64,000 bases of DNA from DAITQM01 sp039794245. GTDB taxonomy: Bacteria; Pseudomonadota; Gammaproteobacteria; Xanthomonadales; Wenzhouxiangellaceae. The stretch is taken from assembly GCA_039794245.1 (NCBI GenBank), contig JBDIVS010000006.1:1-64000 (forward strand), written 5' to 3'. Under the pieces are notes generated by a model. The model saw only the letters and a list, made by a program, of their open reading frames with translations, was not told the DNA's origin and searched no databases. This document shows, piece by piece, positions 7,731-15,785 of this stretch; positions within the stretch are counted from its first letter, which is position 1, and each line of letters opens with the position of its first letter. The position numbers and the translations under genes are program-made.

Positions 7731-7753
7731 AATGCAAATGCGAATAATTGTCA
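7731..7753 (-). promoter_or_regulatory. candidate Fur box upstream of bfd
   Basis: Read on the minus strand, GACAATTATTCGCATTTGCATT strongly resembles Fur operators of the AATNATTCNCATT type. It begins about 12 bases before the bfd start codon. Iron-dependent repression of bfd is known in other proteobacteria; here it is inferred from the site. Confidence 0.6.
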
Positions 7754-7831
7754 ACAAGTAACACGTTCCGGACCCAGGCCCCGCCCGGTGCGGGGACTCG
7801 ATAGCAGTCTGTGCGTTTTTTACCGCCCAAG

Positions 7832-7857
7832 AAAAAGGCGGCTGACGCCGCCTTTTT
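7832..7857. terminator. bidirectional rho-independent terminator
   Basis: Perfect stem AAAAAGGCGGC / GCCGCCTTTTT with loop TGAC. It follows the stop of the leftward CTERM gene (7881), with A/T runs on both sides. Confidence 0.88.
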
Positions 7858-7880
7858 CGCGAGCATGTCGTCCTAGGCGC

Positions 7881-8648
7881 TCAGGCGCGGCGGCGGAGCA
7901 CCAGGAAGGTGCCGAGCATCAGCAGCAGCGCGAGTGCCGCCAGGCCGAGGGTGTTCAACGCCGGAACCGAGGGCGGTGGGGGCAGAGGCGGCCCACCGGG
8001 GCCGCCGCCGCCGACGGCCGCATCGCAGGCTGCCTGGTTGGTGCAGGCGATGCCGAGCCCGGCGACCAGTTGGACGGCGGCGGCGTTCCGCCAGTTGGCA
8101 TCGGCGGCATCGGGGTTGTCGTCGAACGAATCGGAGAACTCCAGACGCAAAATGCCGTCAGCGCCGGCAACGATGTTCGGCAACATGTTGTCGCTGAAAT
8201 CAACCACCACACCACCGCTGGTAAAATCCATATCGCCGGGCATATCCTCGCCCACACCGATCGTCAAGTTGATCGCGTTCGGATCGGTCGTGGCGCCGGT
8301 CGAGTCCGAAAACGTCACGTCCGCTTCGGACAACCAGCTTGCCCCGACCGTCATAATCCCGGCATCCCAGCTCACACCGGTCATCTGGTTGCCGGCGCCG
8401 ATATTCAGATCGACGATGATGTTATCCGGATCGCCGATCATGTCCATGCTCAAGATCCCGGTCAAATCCAGGCCCGCGCCCGGCGTGCCGCCGGCACCGG
8501 AAATCACCGCGTCGGCCAGTGAATTGACCTGCTCGCTGCCATTGACGGCCTTGAGCAGCGGCTTGCCGCCGGTTTTTCCGGCCTGCCCGAAAGCCCCGCC
8601 GGCCAGGGTCAGACCCGCAATCGCAAACAATAAATATCTGATTTTCAT
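7881..8648 (-). CDS. IPTL-CTERM-type secreted protein of unknown function
   Basis: The 255-residue protein starts at the ATG at 8648, preceded by GGGGAAAA; a TTG 12 bases upstream is less likely. It has a signal peptide (MKIRYLLFAIAGLTLAGGAFG) and a Gly/Asp-rich body with an LDLTGILSMDM segment and a run of short acidic beta-strands. It ends in the sorting tail PPPPSVPALNTLG, then an Ala/Leu-rich helix, then LRRRA. Only two cysteines occur, paired near the end (ACTNQAAC). Such proteins are exported and anchored or processed by an exosortase-like pathway; no sortase gene is in this window. It is monocistronic, with a strong terminator downstream. Confidence 0.85.
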   Translation of the reverse strand: MKIRYLLFAIAGLTLAGGAFGQAGKTGGKPLLKAVNGSEQVNSLADAVISGAGGTPGAGLDLTGILSMDMIGDPDNIIVDLNIGAGNQMTGVSWDAGIMTVGASWLSEADVTFSDSTGATTDPNAINLTIGVGEDMPGDMDFTSGGVVVDFSDNMLPNIVAGADGILRLEFSDSFDDNPDAADANWRNAAAVQLVAGLGIACTNQAACDAAVGGGGPGGPPLPPPPSVPALNTLGLAALALLLMLGTFLVLRRRA

Positions 8649-8884
8649 CGTTTTCCCCAAAGCTGTAGGTAAAAATGAAGGCTCGTTGGAACACCACCAG
8701 ATGCGGTCTTAGTGCGCATCATCGCCGCGATACTAACGCATTTTTGACCAAATTGGTACGGGGGACAAATAATACAGGCATCGGTCATGCCCCGTGCCCC
8801 CGGGCAGACGGCGCGGGACTGGTGCCGCAAGCGCCGGCAGGCCGTCATCCCCGGTTGCCGGAAAACGCCCGCGCGGGCCGGCGT

Positions 8885-9859
8885 CTATCGTTCGCCCGCC
8901 AGCAAGGCCAGCGTCGCTTCTGGCGCTTCTTCCTGCGGCACATGGCCGAGGCCGGGGAGGATGACCAGGCGGCTAGCGGGGATCAGGCGGTTGAATTCGA
9001 GCCCGGTTTTCGGTGGGATCAAGCGGTCGGCGGCACCCCAGATGATCAGGGTCGGCGCCTCGATTCCCCGCAGGCGCTCGGGATCGGAGCTGAGCAGATT
9101 GCGGTCTTCGAGCCGCGCCAAAAGCGCCCGGCGGTTGCCGGCCCGCAGCGTCAGTTCGAAATAACGATCGACCAGGGCTTCGCCGACCCGTGCCGGGTCG
9201 CCATAAACCGCCCGGACGCTGGCCGCGACGACCGGGCGCGGCGTCAGGCGCAGCAGGGCGTATTTGACGAGCGGCAAGCGCGCCAGCTTGAAGCCGAGCG
9301 GGATGTGCTCCGGCGTAAAGGGGATGCCGCCGCTGTCGATCAGGACCAGGCCGGCGACCCGCTCCGGCATTGCCAGCGCGCTCTCCCAGGCGATGTGCCC
9401 GCCGAGCGAATTGCCGGCGATCACGGCCCGCTCGATGCCCAGACGGTCGAGCAACCGGCGCAGCAGAGCGACATCGGCGGCCACCGAGTAATCGCCGTCC
9501 GGGCGCGGCCCGGTCAGGCCGTAGCCGGGCAGGTCGTAGGCGACGACGCGGCGGGTGTGAGAGAGTGCTTCGATCCACCCTTCCCAGGTGTGCAGGCTGG
9601 CCGAGGTGCCGTGCAGCAGCACGTAAGGCACCGGGTCGTCGCGCGGCCCGCGATCGACAAGATGGACATCGAGGCCGCCGATCGCGACGAACTGCGAATC
9701 GGGCCAGGCATATTTGGCGGCCAGTTCAGCCACGGGGCGATCGCCATGCCAGGCGAAGACCAGGGCCAGCAGCGCCGCTGCAGCCAGCAAGCCCGCCAGC
9801 CAACGTGCCGGGCGAAATCGCCGTTGCCGCCGTTGCGGCGCTGGAATGTTCATCGTCAT
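8885..9859 (-). CDS. alpha/beta hydrolase, membrane-anchored
   Basis: The 324-residue protein begins MTMNIPAPQRRQRRFRPARW. One N-terminal hydrophobic helix (LAGLLAAAALLALVFAW) should anchor it, with the catalytic domain outside the cytoplasm. The fold's landmarks are the oxyanion LLHGTSAS, the nucleophile elbow GNSLGG, the acid in IIWGAADRLIPP and the histidine in LPGLGHVPQEE. This fits MhpC/haloperoxidase-like esterases; the substrate is unknown. The open frame continues upstream into the MITE-like element, but that extension is rejected because it reads the repeat. The element's left end is 110 bases upstream of the start and may have replaced the native promoter region. Confidence 0.85.
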   Translation of the reverse strand: MTMNIPAPQRRQRRFRPARWLAGLLAAAALLALVFAWHGDRPVAELAAKYAWPDSQFVAIGGLDVHLVDRGPRDDPVPYVLLHGTSASLHTWEGWIEALSHTRRVVAYDLPGYGLTGPRPDGDYSVAADVALLRRLLDRLGIERAVIAGNSLGGHIAWESALAMPERVAGLVLIDSGGIPFTPEHIPLGFKLARLPLVKYALLRLTPRPVVAASVRAVYGDPARVGEALVDRYFELTLRAGNRRALLARLEDRNLLSSDPERLRGIEAPTLIIWGAADRLIPPKTGLEFNRLIPASRLVILPGLGHVPQEEAPEATLALLAGER

Positions 9860-9969
9860 AGTATATGGGGTGAGGTCTTGCTTTATTGCACTAAACCGGC
9901 GATGCAAAAAACTGGACCTGAGGCCCCAAGTTTGCGCAAAGAACCTTATCCACCAGTCGTCAAATTCTA

Positions 9970-10279
9970 CCCAACTGTTGCATAAATTCTCGGGATTCTC
10001 GGTCAAGCGGGTGAGTACAGCTTGTCCGGTTGCCCAAAACATGCGTCGGGAATGCAATTTGAACGGCCGCAGGCCGGCCCGTTGGGACAGGGCGAGGGCA
10101 GGACTGCCCGAGTAAAAACCGTAGTAATTCTACGGTTCGAGGGAAGATGTGCCGCCCGCTTGGGCGAGAAACCGAGCGCGTCACCCCAGGTGAATTCGAT
10201 GCTTTAACTAAAATTCTCATAACTTATTGATTTAATGAAGAAATATATAAATTCGAGCAAAATTTATGCAACTGTTGGG
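9970..10279. mobile_element. MITE-like element, complete copy A (310 bp)
   Basis: The ends CCCAACTGTTGCATAAATT and AATTTATGCAACTGTTGGG are inverted repeats with one central mismatch. Both sides carry TCTA (9966-9969 and 10280-10283), a probable 4-bp target duplication. Inside are a GC-rich half with GGGACAGGGCGAGGGCAGGA, a hairpin ACCGTAG/CTACGGT, and an AT-rich half with ATAACTTATTGATTTAATG. No ORF is present, so it would need a transposase in trans. Relatives lie at 16493, 27501, 38251, 40046 and 62446. Confidence 0.85.
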
Positions 10280-10332
10280 TCTATCCTCCATATCCCTTCG
10301 TTTCCTTCGTGGTTAAATTTTAGTCCAAAAAG

Positions 10333-11652
10333 CTATACAGGCCGGCGTGTCACTCTGAAGGCCGCCGTCGGGCCGAGCACCACGGCGCCGATCAGTTCCA
10401 CCTCGACGCCGCCCGCGGCGCACCATTCCCGCCAGGCGCGATATTCGTGCTTCTGCCAGCCGGGATAGCCGGTGTATTCGTCAAAGACCACCACGGCGCC
10501 GGGGGCGAGGTGCGGCCCGAGCTGCTCGAGCACGGTGCGCGCCGAGGAATAAAGATCGCAATCGACATGCAGCAAGGCGATCGGCTGCGCCAACGCGGCG
10601 GCGAACGGCGGCAGGGTTTCGGTGAACCAACCCGGGTGCAGCGTGACGTTCGGCGCCACCGCGGGCACCTGACCGCCGGTTGAGTAACTCCCCGCCTTTT
10701 CCTGCTCGTTCCAGTCTTCGGGCAGACCCTGGAACGAATCGAAACCGTGGATCTCCCGCCCGGACCAGGCCGCCAGAAGATTGAGCGTGCGCCCGTGCAG
10801 CACGCCGCATTCGACGACGATGCCGCTTTCCGGCGCGGCACCGAGCGCTTTTTTGAGCAGCGTGACGTTGTCGCCGGACCAGACGGCCGGCCCGGGTGCG
10901 CGCCTGAGACAGAGAAAGCCCTCCCGGCGGGCATCGTATCGACCGTCGATGTTTTTACGGCCGGCGTCCGGCGGGGTCGATTGGCCAGCCGCAAGCTCGC
11001 CCAGCGCCCACCGATACAGGGCCATCGTTTTCGTCCCCCTGCCCGGCACCGGCTCGACCACGGTCTGTCCGGCCAGCCACTCGGCAGCCACGGCCGGCGA
11101 GCGGTTCGAAATCAGCCAGGTCACGTATTGCTGCTGCAACAACCAGTTTGTCGCATGGCGCGCCAGCGCCGCTTCGAGCACTTGGCCGGCCTGGGCCATC
11201 AGGTCGAGGTTGACCAGCGTCCGGGCATAGGTCACCGCCAGTTCGAGCCATTCCGGCCGCGCCTGCCACAGCCCGGCAAGCTGCATCAGGGCACGGCGGT
11301 AATCGCCGCTGCCCCAGGCAGCGCGGGCCATCTCGAGCACCACTTCCGGCTGCGCCGGATCGAGCGTGGCAAGTACTTTCTGCGCCCGGTCATAAGCGCT
11401 CAATTGGATCAATGCCCGGGCGACCCGCAGCCCGGTCGCCGTTCCGGCGCCGCAGGTCGCGGCCACCTGCAAGGCTTCGAGCGCCTGTGCTCTGGCCCCG
11501 CGGCGCTGGTGCACGGCGGCCAGCTTGATCCAGGCCTCCCCGTCGGTCGGATTTTTCGAGATCGCCTGCTGGCACAGCCGCTCGGCGGCGTCGAACCGCC
11601 CCTCGCGCAACAACTGCTGAACCCGGACCGGGCTATTCACCGGCGGCGGCAT
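10333..11652 (-). CDS. TPR protein fused to a TylF-type SAM-dependent methyltransferase
   Basis: The 439-residue protein starts at the ATG at 11652, overlapping the end of pgk by 20 bases, which suggests translational coupling. Residues 1 to about 200 are tetratricopeptide-like helical repeats (LLREGRFDAAERLCQQAISK; AWIKLAAVHQRRGARAQALE). The C-terminal half has a TylF/MycF-like class I methyltransferase: IVVECGVLHGRTLNLLA (SAM loop), IHGFDSFQGLPEDW, LLHVDCDLYSSARTVLEQL and VVFDEYTGYPGW, where the acids bind metal. Such enzymes methylate sugars or polyketides, and TPR fusions often act in glycan biosynthesis. The acceptor is unknown. A longer open frame to 11904 is antisense of pgk and is rejected. 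Confidence 0.85.
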   Translation of the reverse strand: MPPPVNSPVRVQQLLREGRFDAAERLCQQAISKNPTDGEAWIKLAAVHQRRGARAQALEALQVAATCGAGTATGLRVARALIQLSAYDRAQKVLATLDPAQPEVVLEMARAAWGSGDYRRALMQLAGLWQARPEWLELAVTYARTLVNLDLMAQAGQVLEAALARHATNWLLQQQYVTWLISNRSPAVAAEWLAGQTVVEPVPGRGTKTMALYRWALGELAAGQSTPPDAGRKNIDGRYDARREGFLCLRRAPGPAVWSGDNVTLLKKALGAAPESGIVVECGVLHGRTLNLLAAWSGREIHGFDSFQGLPEDWNEQEKAGSYSTGGQVPAVAPNVTLHPGWFTETLPPFAAALAQPIALLHVDCDLYSSARTVLEQLGPHLAPGAVVVFDEYTGYPGWQKHEYRAWREWCAAGGVEVELIGAVVLGPTAAFRVTRRPV

Positions 11653-12790
11653 CGAGGGCGGCGAGCGCTGGCAAGGTCCGGCCCTCGACGTATTCGAGGA
11701 ACGCCCCGCCGCCGGTGGAAAGATGCGACAAGCGGCCGGACAGATGCCATTTTTCGAGCGCCGCCAGCGTGTCGCCGCCGCCGGCGATCGAATACGCCGG
11801 CGACGAGGCGACCGCCTCGGCCAGCGCTTTCGTTCCGGCCGCAAAGGCCGGGATTTCGAAGATACCGAGCGGCCCGTTCCACAGGATTGTTCCGGCTCCG
11901 GCAATCAGGGCGGTGTAAGCGGCAATCGTCCGGGGGCCGATATCGACGATCTTCTCGCCGCTTTGAATCTCATCGACCGCCGCGCTGCGGATTTCTGCAT
12001 CGGCTGCGATCCGTCCGGCAACAATGACATCGACCGGCAGTGGAATCTTGTCACCGGCCAGCAACTCGCGCGCCGTGGCGAGCATCTCCGGCTCGTAAAG
12101 CGAATCGCCGACCGGCTTACCGGCAGCGGCGAGCAGGGTATTGGCGATGCCGCCGCCGGTGATCAGATGATCGACCTTGGCCAGCAGGGCGCGCAGCACG
12201 CCGAGCTTGCTCGACACCTTGGCACCGCCGATCACCGCGACCAGCGGGCGGCGCGGCGCCGCCAGGGCGCGGTCCAGAGCTTCGACCTCGGCGGCGAGCA
12301 GCGGCCCGGCGCAGGCCAGCGGTGCGTAGCGGATGGCCCCTTCGGTGCTGGCGTGAGCGCGGTGCGCGGCGCCGAACGCATCCATCACGAAAATATCGCA
12401 CAGCGCGGCGATGCGCCGGGCGAGCGCCTCGTCATTGGCCTTTTCGCCGGTATTGAAACGGACGTTCTCGCACAGCACCAGCCGGCCCGGTGCGACCTTG
12501 ACGCCGTCCAGCCAGTTCACCACAAGCGGCACCTCGAACCCCAGCGCCTCGCCGAGCGCCCGGGCGAGAGGCGCCAGCGACAAGGCCGGATCGGACGTGC
12601 CTTCGGCCGGCCGGCCGAGATGCGACAGCACGATCACTCTCGCTCCCTGGCCGAGCGCCCGGCGCAAGGTCGGCAGTGCCGCCTCGAGGCGCGCCGCCGA
12701 AGTGATGCGGCCGTTGTCGAGCGGCACATTCAGATCCTCGCGGATCATGACCCGCCGGCCGGCGAGGTCGAGCTCGGTCATCAGACGCAT
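11633..12790 (-). CDS. pgk: phosphoglycerate kinase
   Basis: Catalyses 1,3-bisphosphoglycerate + ADP to 3-phosphoglycerate + ATP in glycolysis. The 385-residue protein has the N-terminal REDLNVPLDNG substrate motif, VIVLSHLGRP, the hinge and GGAKVSSKLGVL. The C-terminal nucleotide loop GGGDTLAALE is followed by STGGGAFLEYVEG. The ATG at 12790 with GGGA six bases upstream is chosen; the next ATG at 12781 is also possible. The gene is slightly short for the family but complete. It is followed by the overlapping TPR-methyltransferase gene, an unusual partner since fba or pyk more often follows. Confidence 0.97.
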   Translation of the reverse strand: MRLMTELDLAGRRVMIREDLNVPLDNGRITSAARLEAALPTLRRALGQGARVIVLSHLGRPAEGTSDPALSLAPLARALGEALGFEVPLVVNWLDGVKVAPGRLVLCENVRFNTGEKANDEALARRIAALCDIFVMDAFGAAHRAHASTEGAIRYAPLACAGPLLAAEVEALDRALAAPRRPLVAVIGGAKVSSKLGVLRALLAKVDHLITGGGIANTLLAAAGKPVGDSLYEPEMLATARELLAGDKIPLPVDVIVAGRIAADAEIRSAAVDEIQSGEKIVDIGPRTIAAYTALIAGAGTILWNGPLGIFEIPAFAAGTKALAEAVASSPAYSIAGGGDTLAALEKWHLSGRLSHLSTGGGAFLEYVEGRTLPALAALDAAAGE

Positions 12791-12887
12791 CGCAGTTCCC
12801 GGAATGAGCGATTGACGAAAAGCAAGAGTTGAGCCCTTCAATCCCAGGCCGGCATGGGGCGGCGGTGGCCCCGGCGGAAAAGGGAAT

Positions 12888-12961
12888 TGGCTGGGGGACT
12901 AGGATTCGAACCTAGACTGGCGGAGTCAGAGTCCGCTGTCCTACCATTAGACGATCCCCCA
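12888..12961 (-). tRNA. tRNA-Gln(CUG)
   Basis: The minus strand folds into a cloverleaf: acceptor TGGGGGA pairing with TCCCCCA, anticodon stem GCGGA/TCCGC with loop CTCTGAC (anticodon CTG), and the T-arm around GGTTCGAATCC. G is the discriminator and CCA is encoded. Part of the gene and its upstream flank are duplicated 195 bases further on. Confidence 0.93.
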
Positions 12962-13135
12962 GCAGGATCGATTTCGATTTTACCGCTTTCGAACCGTCAG
13001 ACTGATTGCCTTCGATCCGGACAGCGAGCCTTGCTAGGTTCGCACATCACGTGCTCACCAAGCAAGCCGGTCCTCGGCTCCTGCCTCGGCCGCGCAGCGG
13101 GTGAAAGCAGTGCTTTCACTGATTTCCGCCGCGCC

Positions 13136-13178
13136 CTACCATTAGACGATCCCCCAGCAGGATCGATTTCGATTTTAC
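13136..13178 (-). repeat. 43-bp direct repeat of the tRNA-Gln 5' end and leader (tRNA fragment)
   Basis: Bases 13136-13178 are identical to 12941-12983. They contain the first 21 bases of the tRNA (13136-13156 on the minus strand) plus 22 bases of upstream sequence, AGGATCGATTTCGATTTTAC within it. The intervening 152 bases have no gene but carry a GTGAAAGC/GCTTTCAC hairpin. The copy lacks the anticodon and T arms, so it cannot be a tRNA. It could be a tandem duplication scar or an attachment-site relic. Confidence 0.85.
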
Positions 13179-13234
13179 GCTTCCTGCCAGCCACCTCCCA
13201 TACCCCCGCAGGCCGGGGGCGGGGCGGAGGATGA

Positions 13235-13630
13235 TCAGCGTTTCGAGTACTGGGTGGCGCGGCGGGCTTTGTGCAGGCCGACTTTCTTGCGCTCGACCTC
13301 GCGCGCGTCGCGCGTCAGATAACCGGCGCCGCGCAGCGTGCCGCGCAGCGCTTCGTCGTATTCGACCAGCGCCCGGCTGATGCCGAGGCGGATCGCGCCG
13401 GCCTGGCCTGAAATCCCGCCGCCGGTGACCGTGACGTAGATGTCGAAACGCTCGCTGTTCTCGGTGTTGACGAGCGGTTGGCGGACAATCATGCGCGCCG
13501 TCTCGCGGCCGAAAAATTCATCCAGCGGCTTGTGGTTGACAAGAATCCGGCCGTTGCCGCCGGGGCGGAGGAAAACCCGGGCGCTCGACGATTTGCGCCG
13601 CCCAGTGCCGTAAAACTGTTCTGTTGCCAT
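13235..13630 (-). CDS. rpsI: 30S ribosomal protein S9
   Basis: S9 sits in the head of the small subunit, and its basic C-terminal tail contacts tRNA in the P site. The 131-residue protein starts MATEQFYGTGRRKSSSARVF. It has the family signature GGGISGQAGAIRLGISRAL and ends in the expected KKVGLHKARRATQYSKR. The ATG at 13630 is chosen over an in-frame upstream start because it matches the family. It lies 11 bases after rplM, the conserved L13-S9 operon. Confidence 0.98.
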   Translation of the reverse strand: MATEQFYGTGRRKSSSARVFLRPGGNGRILVNHKPLDEFFGRETARMIVRQPLVNTENSERFDIYVTVTGGGISGQAGAIRLGISRALVEYDEALRGTLRGAGYLTRDAREVERKKVGLHKARRATQYSKR

Positions 13631-13641
13631 CGGTCGTGTTC

Positions 13642-14070
13642 TCAAAGTTCAAGCGGAACGGGCTGTTGCGCGGCGTGCGGATGTTCGCCGCCGGCATAAA
13701 TCTTGAGCTTGCGCATCATCGCCCGGCCGAGCGGGTTGCGCGGCAGCATGCCGCGGACGGCCTCGTGGATCACCAGCTCCGGGCGCCGGCCCAGGCGCTT
13801 GCCCAGAGTCTCGTGCTTCATGTTGCCGATATAGCCAGTGTGCCAGTGATAGACCTTGTCGGCCAGCTTTTTGCCGGTCACCGCGACTTTTTCGGCATTG
13901 ACGACGACGATGAAATCGCCGGTATCGACGTGCGGCGCGTATTCGGCTTTGTGCTTGCCGCGCAGGCGGCGCGCGATCTCGGTCGCCAGCCGGCCGAGCG
14001 TCTTGCCCTCGGCATTGACGAGCAGCCAGCGGTGTTCGACCTGCCCGGCTTTGGCGCTGAATGTTTTCAT
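13642..14070 (-). CDS. rplM: 50S ribosomal protein L13
   Basis: L13 is an early-assembly large-subunit protein. The 142-residue product begins MKTFSAKAGQVEHRWLLVNA and shows the conserved DAEGK-like VNAEGKTLGRLATEIA. The HTGYIGN region and the AVRGMLPRNPLGRAMMRKL signature follow, then a YAGGEHPHAAQQP end. The open frame upstream of 14070 is not conserved and is excluded. It is first in the rplM-rpsI operon; the leader at 14071-14338 probably holds its promoter and may hold a regulatory structure. Confidence 0.98.
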   Translation of the reverse strand: MKTFSAKAGQVEHRWLLVNAEGKTLGRLATEIARRLRGKHKAEYAPHVDTGDFIVVVNAEKVAVTGKKLADKVYHWHTGYIGNMKHETLGKRLGRRPELVIHEAVRGMLPRNPLGRAMMRKLKIYAGGEHPHAAQQPVPLEL

Positions 14071-14338
14071 GAATCGGCTCGAATCGGGTTGCCAAAGAGC
14101 GGAAATGCTACTCGATATGGCGGCCAAAATCAAGGACCGGACCGGACTTGCCGCACGGCGCGGTCTTGACCGGGGGACTGAGCCGGCCACTGAAGGGTGC
14201 ATGCCCGGCCGGCGCAGTCATGCGGTCCAGGGAAGGGCCGCCTGCCAGTACAGCCCAGGTGTGGCGCGGCGCAGCCGGGGTTTACTTCAACACCGGCGCT
14301 CCAAAGCTGCACGGGATGTGCCGTATCTGGCGTTCTGT
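14071..14338 (-). other. non-coding gap between gloB and rplM
   Basis: These 268 bases separate two leftward genes. Short ORFs on both strands show no family features. The minus-strand sequence should contain the rplM-rpsI promoter and 5' leader, but no sharp promoter or known L13 leader structure can be recognised by eye. Confidence 0.4.
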
Positions 14339-15130
14339 TCAGTAAAAGCGGTCTTTCCAGCGGCGGATGACCGCCAGCACCTCGGCCGGGGCCGTGGCCG
14401 CCGGGTGCCGCGCCCGGGCAGCGGCGATCACACCCGGCTGGCGGCTGCGCAGGAACGGATTGCAGGCAAGTTCGCTGCCGATCGTGCTCGGCAGGGTCGG
14501 GCGGCCGGCGGCGCGCAACGCTTCAACCTCGGCGGCGCGCGAGCGCAACGCCGGGTTGTCCGGTTCGACTTGCAGGGCGAAACGGCAGTTGGCGGCGGTG
14601 TATTCGTGGGCGCAGTAAACCTCCGTCGCCGGCGGCAAGGCGGCGAGCCGATCGAGCGAGGCCTTCATCTCTTCCGCCGTGCCTTCGAACAGCCGGCCGC
14701 AACCGACGGAAAACAGCGTATCGCCGCAGAACAGCCAGCCCATTGATGCGGCATAAAACGCGATATGCGTTGCGGTATGGCCAGGGACGGCGAGGACGTC
14801 GAATTCGACCGCCCCGGTACCGCGCCCGCGTTCAAGTTCGATTGTGACGTTCTCGCCGTCGGCCAGCGGGGTGACGGCCGCCGGCAGACGCCGGTCAGCC
14901 GGGCCGTAAACCGGCAACGGGCCGCCGGGCGCCAACAAGGCCCCGACGCCGCCGATGTGGTCGGGGTGGTGGTGGGTCAACAGGATGCCGGCGAGCGCCA
15001 GCCCACGATGTTGCAACCAGGCGAGCACCGGTGCCGCATCGCCCGGATCGACCACCCAGGCGCGGCGTTGGCCATGGATCGCCCAGATATAGTTATCGGC
15101 AAAGGCTGCGATGGGAGTGACTTGGTACAC
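14339..15130 (-). CDS. gloB: hydroxyacylglutathione hydrolase (glyoxalase II)
   Basis: Glyoxalase II hydrolyses S-D-lactoylglutathione to D-lactate and glutathione, the second step of methylglyoxal detoxification. It is a metallo-beta-lactamase-fold enzyme. Visible are AFADNYIW, the di-metal motif THHHPDH at 52-58, VPGHTATH, the CGDTLFSVGCGR ligand loop and CAHEYT. The 263-residue length is normal. The start is GTG at 15130, eight bases inside the span upstream of the divergent methyltransferase gene. The adjacency gloB-methyltransferase-rnhA-dnaQ is widely conserved in gammaproteobacteria. Confidence 0.95.
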   Translation of the reverse strand: MYQVTPIAAFADNYIWAIHGQRRAWVVDPGDAAPVLAWLQHRGLALAGILLTHHHPDHIGGVGALLAPGGPLPVYGPADRRLPAAVTPLADGENVTIELERGRGTGAVEFDVLAVPGHTATHIAFYAASMGWLFCGDTLFSVGCGRLFEGTAEEMKASLDRLAALPPATEVYCAHEYTAANCRFALQVEPDNPALRSRAAEVEALRAAGRPTLPSTIGSELACNPFLRSRQPGVIAAARARHPAATAPAEVLAVIRRWKDRFY

Positions 15131-15137
15131 TACCGAG

Positions 15138-15785
15138 ATGGTAACAAGAACGCCGCCGGCACCGTGGTGGGAGCAGGCCCGGGCCCGGGAATGGCTGGCC
15201 GCCGAAGCGGCGCTCAGAGATCATATCCTCGGCCCGCTCGCCGCCTTTCAGGTGCTCGAACTGGCGCCTGCCGGATTGCCGGCGGCCGGTGCTTCACCAC
15301 GCCTCGGACTCGACCCGGCGCGCAGCCGGTGGACGGTGCCGGTGCACGCCGGGATCGACCGGCTGCCGGTCTGCGATCAGTGTCTCGACGTCGTCCTGTG
15401 GCGCTATCTGCCACTGTCGCGCCGCGCCTGGTGGCACCTGGCCGGCGAGGTGGTGCGCAGTCTCAGGCCCGGCGGTCGACTACTGGTCAGCACGATCAAC
15501 CCCTTGCAGCCGGCCTGCTGGCGCGCCATCGGCTGGAGCGAACTGGCCCGCCAGACGCCGGAACCCGGCTGGCCGTACTCCATCGCCGGCCTGCACCCGA
15601 AAACCAGCCGCAGCACCGGCGGCCGGCGGCCGCTCAGGCCGGTTCGTATGCAGTTACTGATCAAAAGCGGCGATCCGCGCATCGTCCTGCCGCTGGCCCG
15701 GCCAGGCGGCAAACTGGCGGCGATGCCGCGCCCAGCGGCGACGCGCAGCGCCTGGTTTGCCGCCGGCCGGCGGCGGGCGGCATGA
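15138..15785 (+). CDS. class I SAM-dependent methyltransferase (gloB-rnhA neighbour)
   Basis: The 215-residue protein from the ATG at 15138 begins MVTRTPPAPWWEQARAREWL. It has a degenerate methyltransferase fold: FQVLELAPAGLPA in the SAM position, then LPVCDQCLDVVLWRYLPL and a VVRSLRPGGRLLVSTINPL strand. This matches the uncharacterised YafS-like methyltransferase normally encoded between gloB and rnhA. The methyl acceptor is unknown. An in-frame upstream ATG (15111) would overlap divergent gloB and is not preferred. The stop overlaps the rnhA start (ATGA), so the two are translationally coupled. Confidence 0.8.
   Translation: MVTRTPPAPWWEQARAREWLAAEAALRDHILGPLAAFQVLELAPAGLPAAGASPRLGLDPARSRWTVPVHAGIDRLPVCDQCLDVVLWRYLPLSRRAWWHLAGEVVRSLRPGGRLLVSTINPLQPACWRAIGWSELARQTPEPGWPYSIAGLHPKTSRSTGGRRPLRPVRMQLLIKSGDPRIVLPLARPGGKLAAMPRPAATRSAWFAAGRRRAA

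Noticed and set aside
14130..14312. Small leftward ORF in the rplM leader
   Set aside because: No start context, family match or signal; it is more likely untranslated leader.
14765..15781. Upstream extension of the rnhA frame
   Set aside because: It runs antisense to gloB and through the methyltransferase gene; RNase H features begin after 15782.
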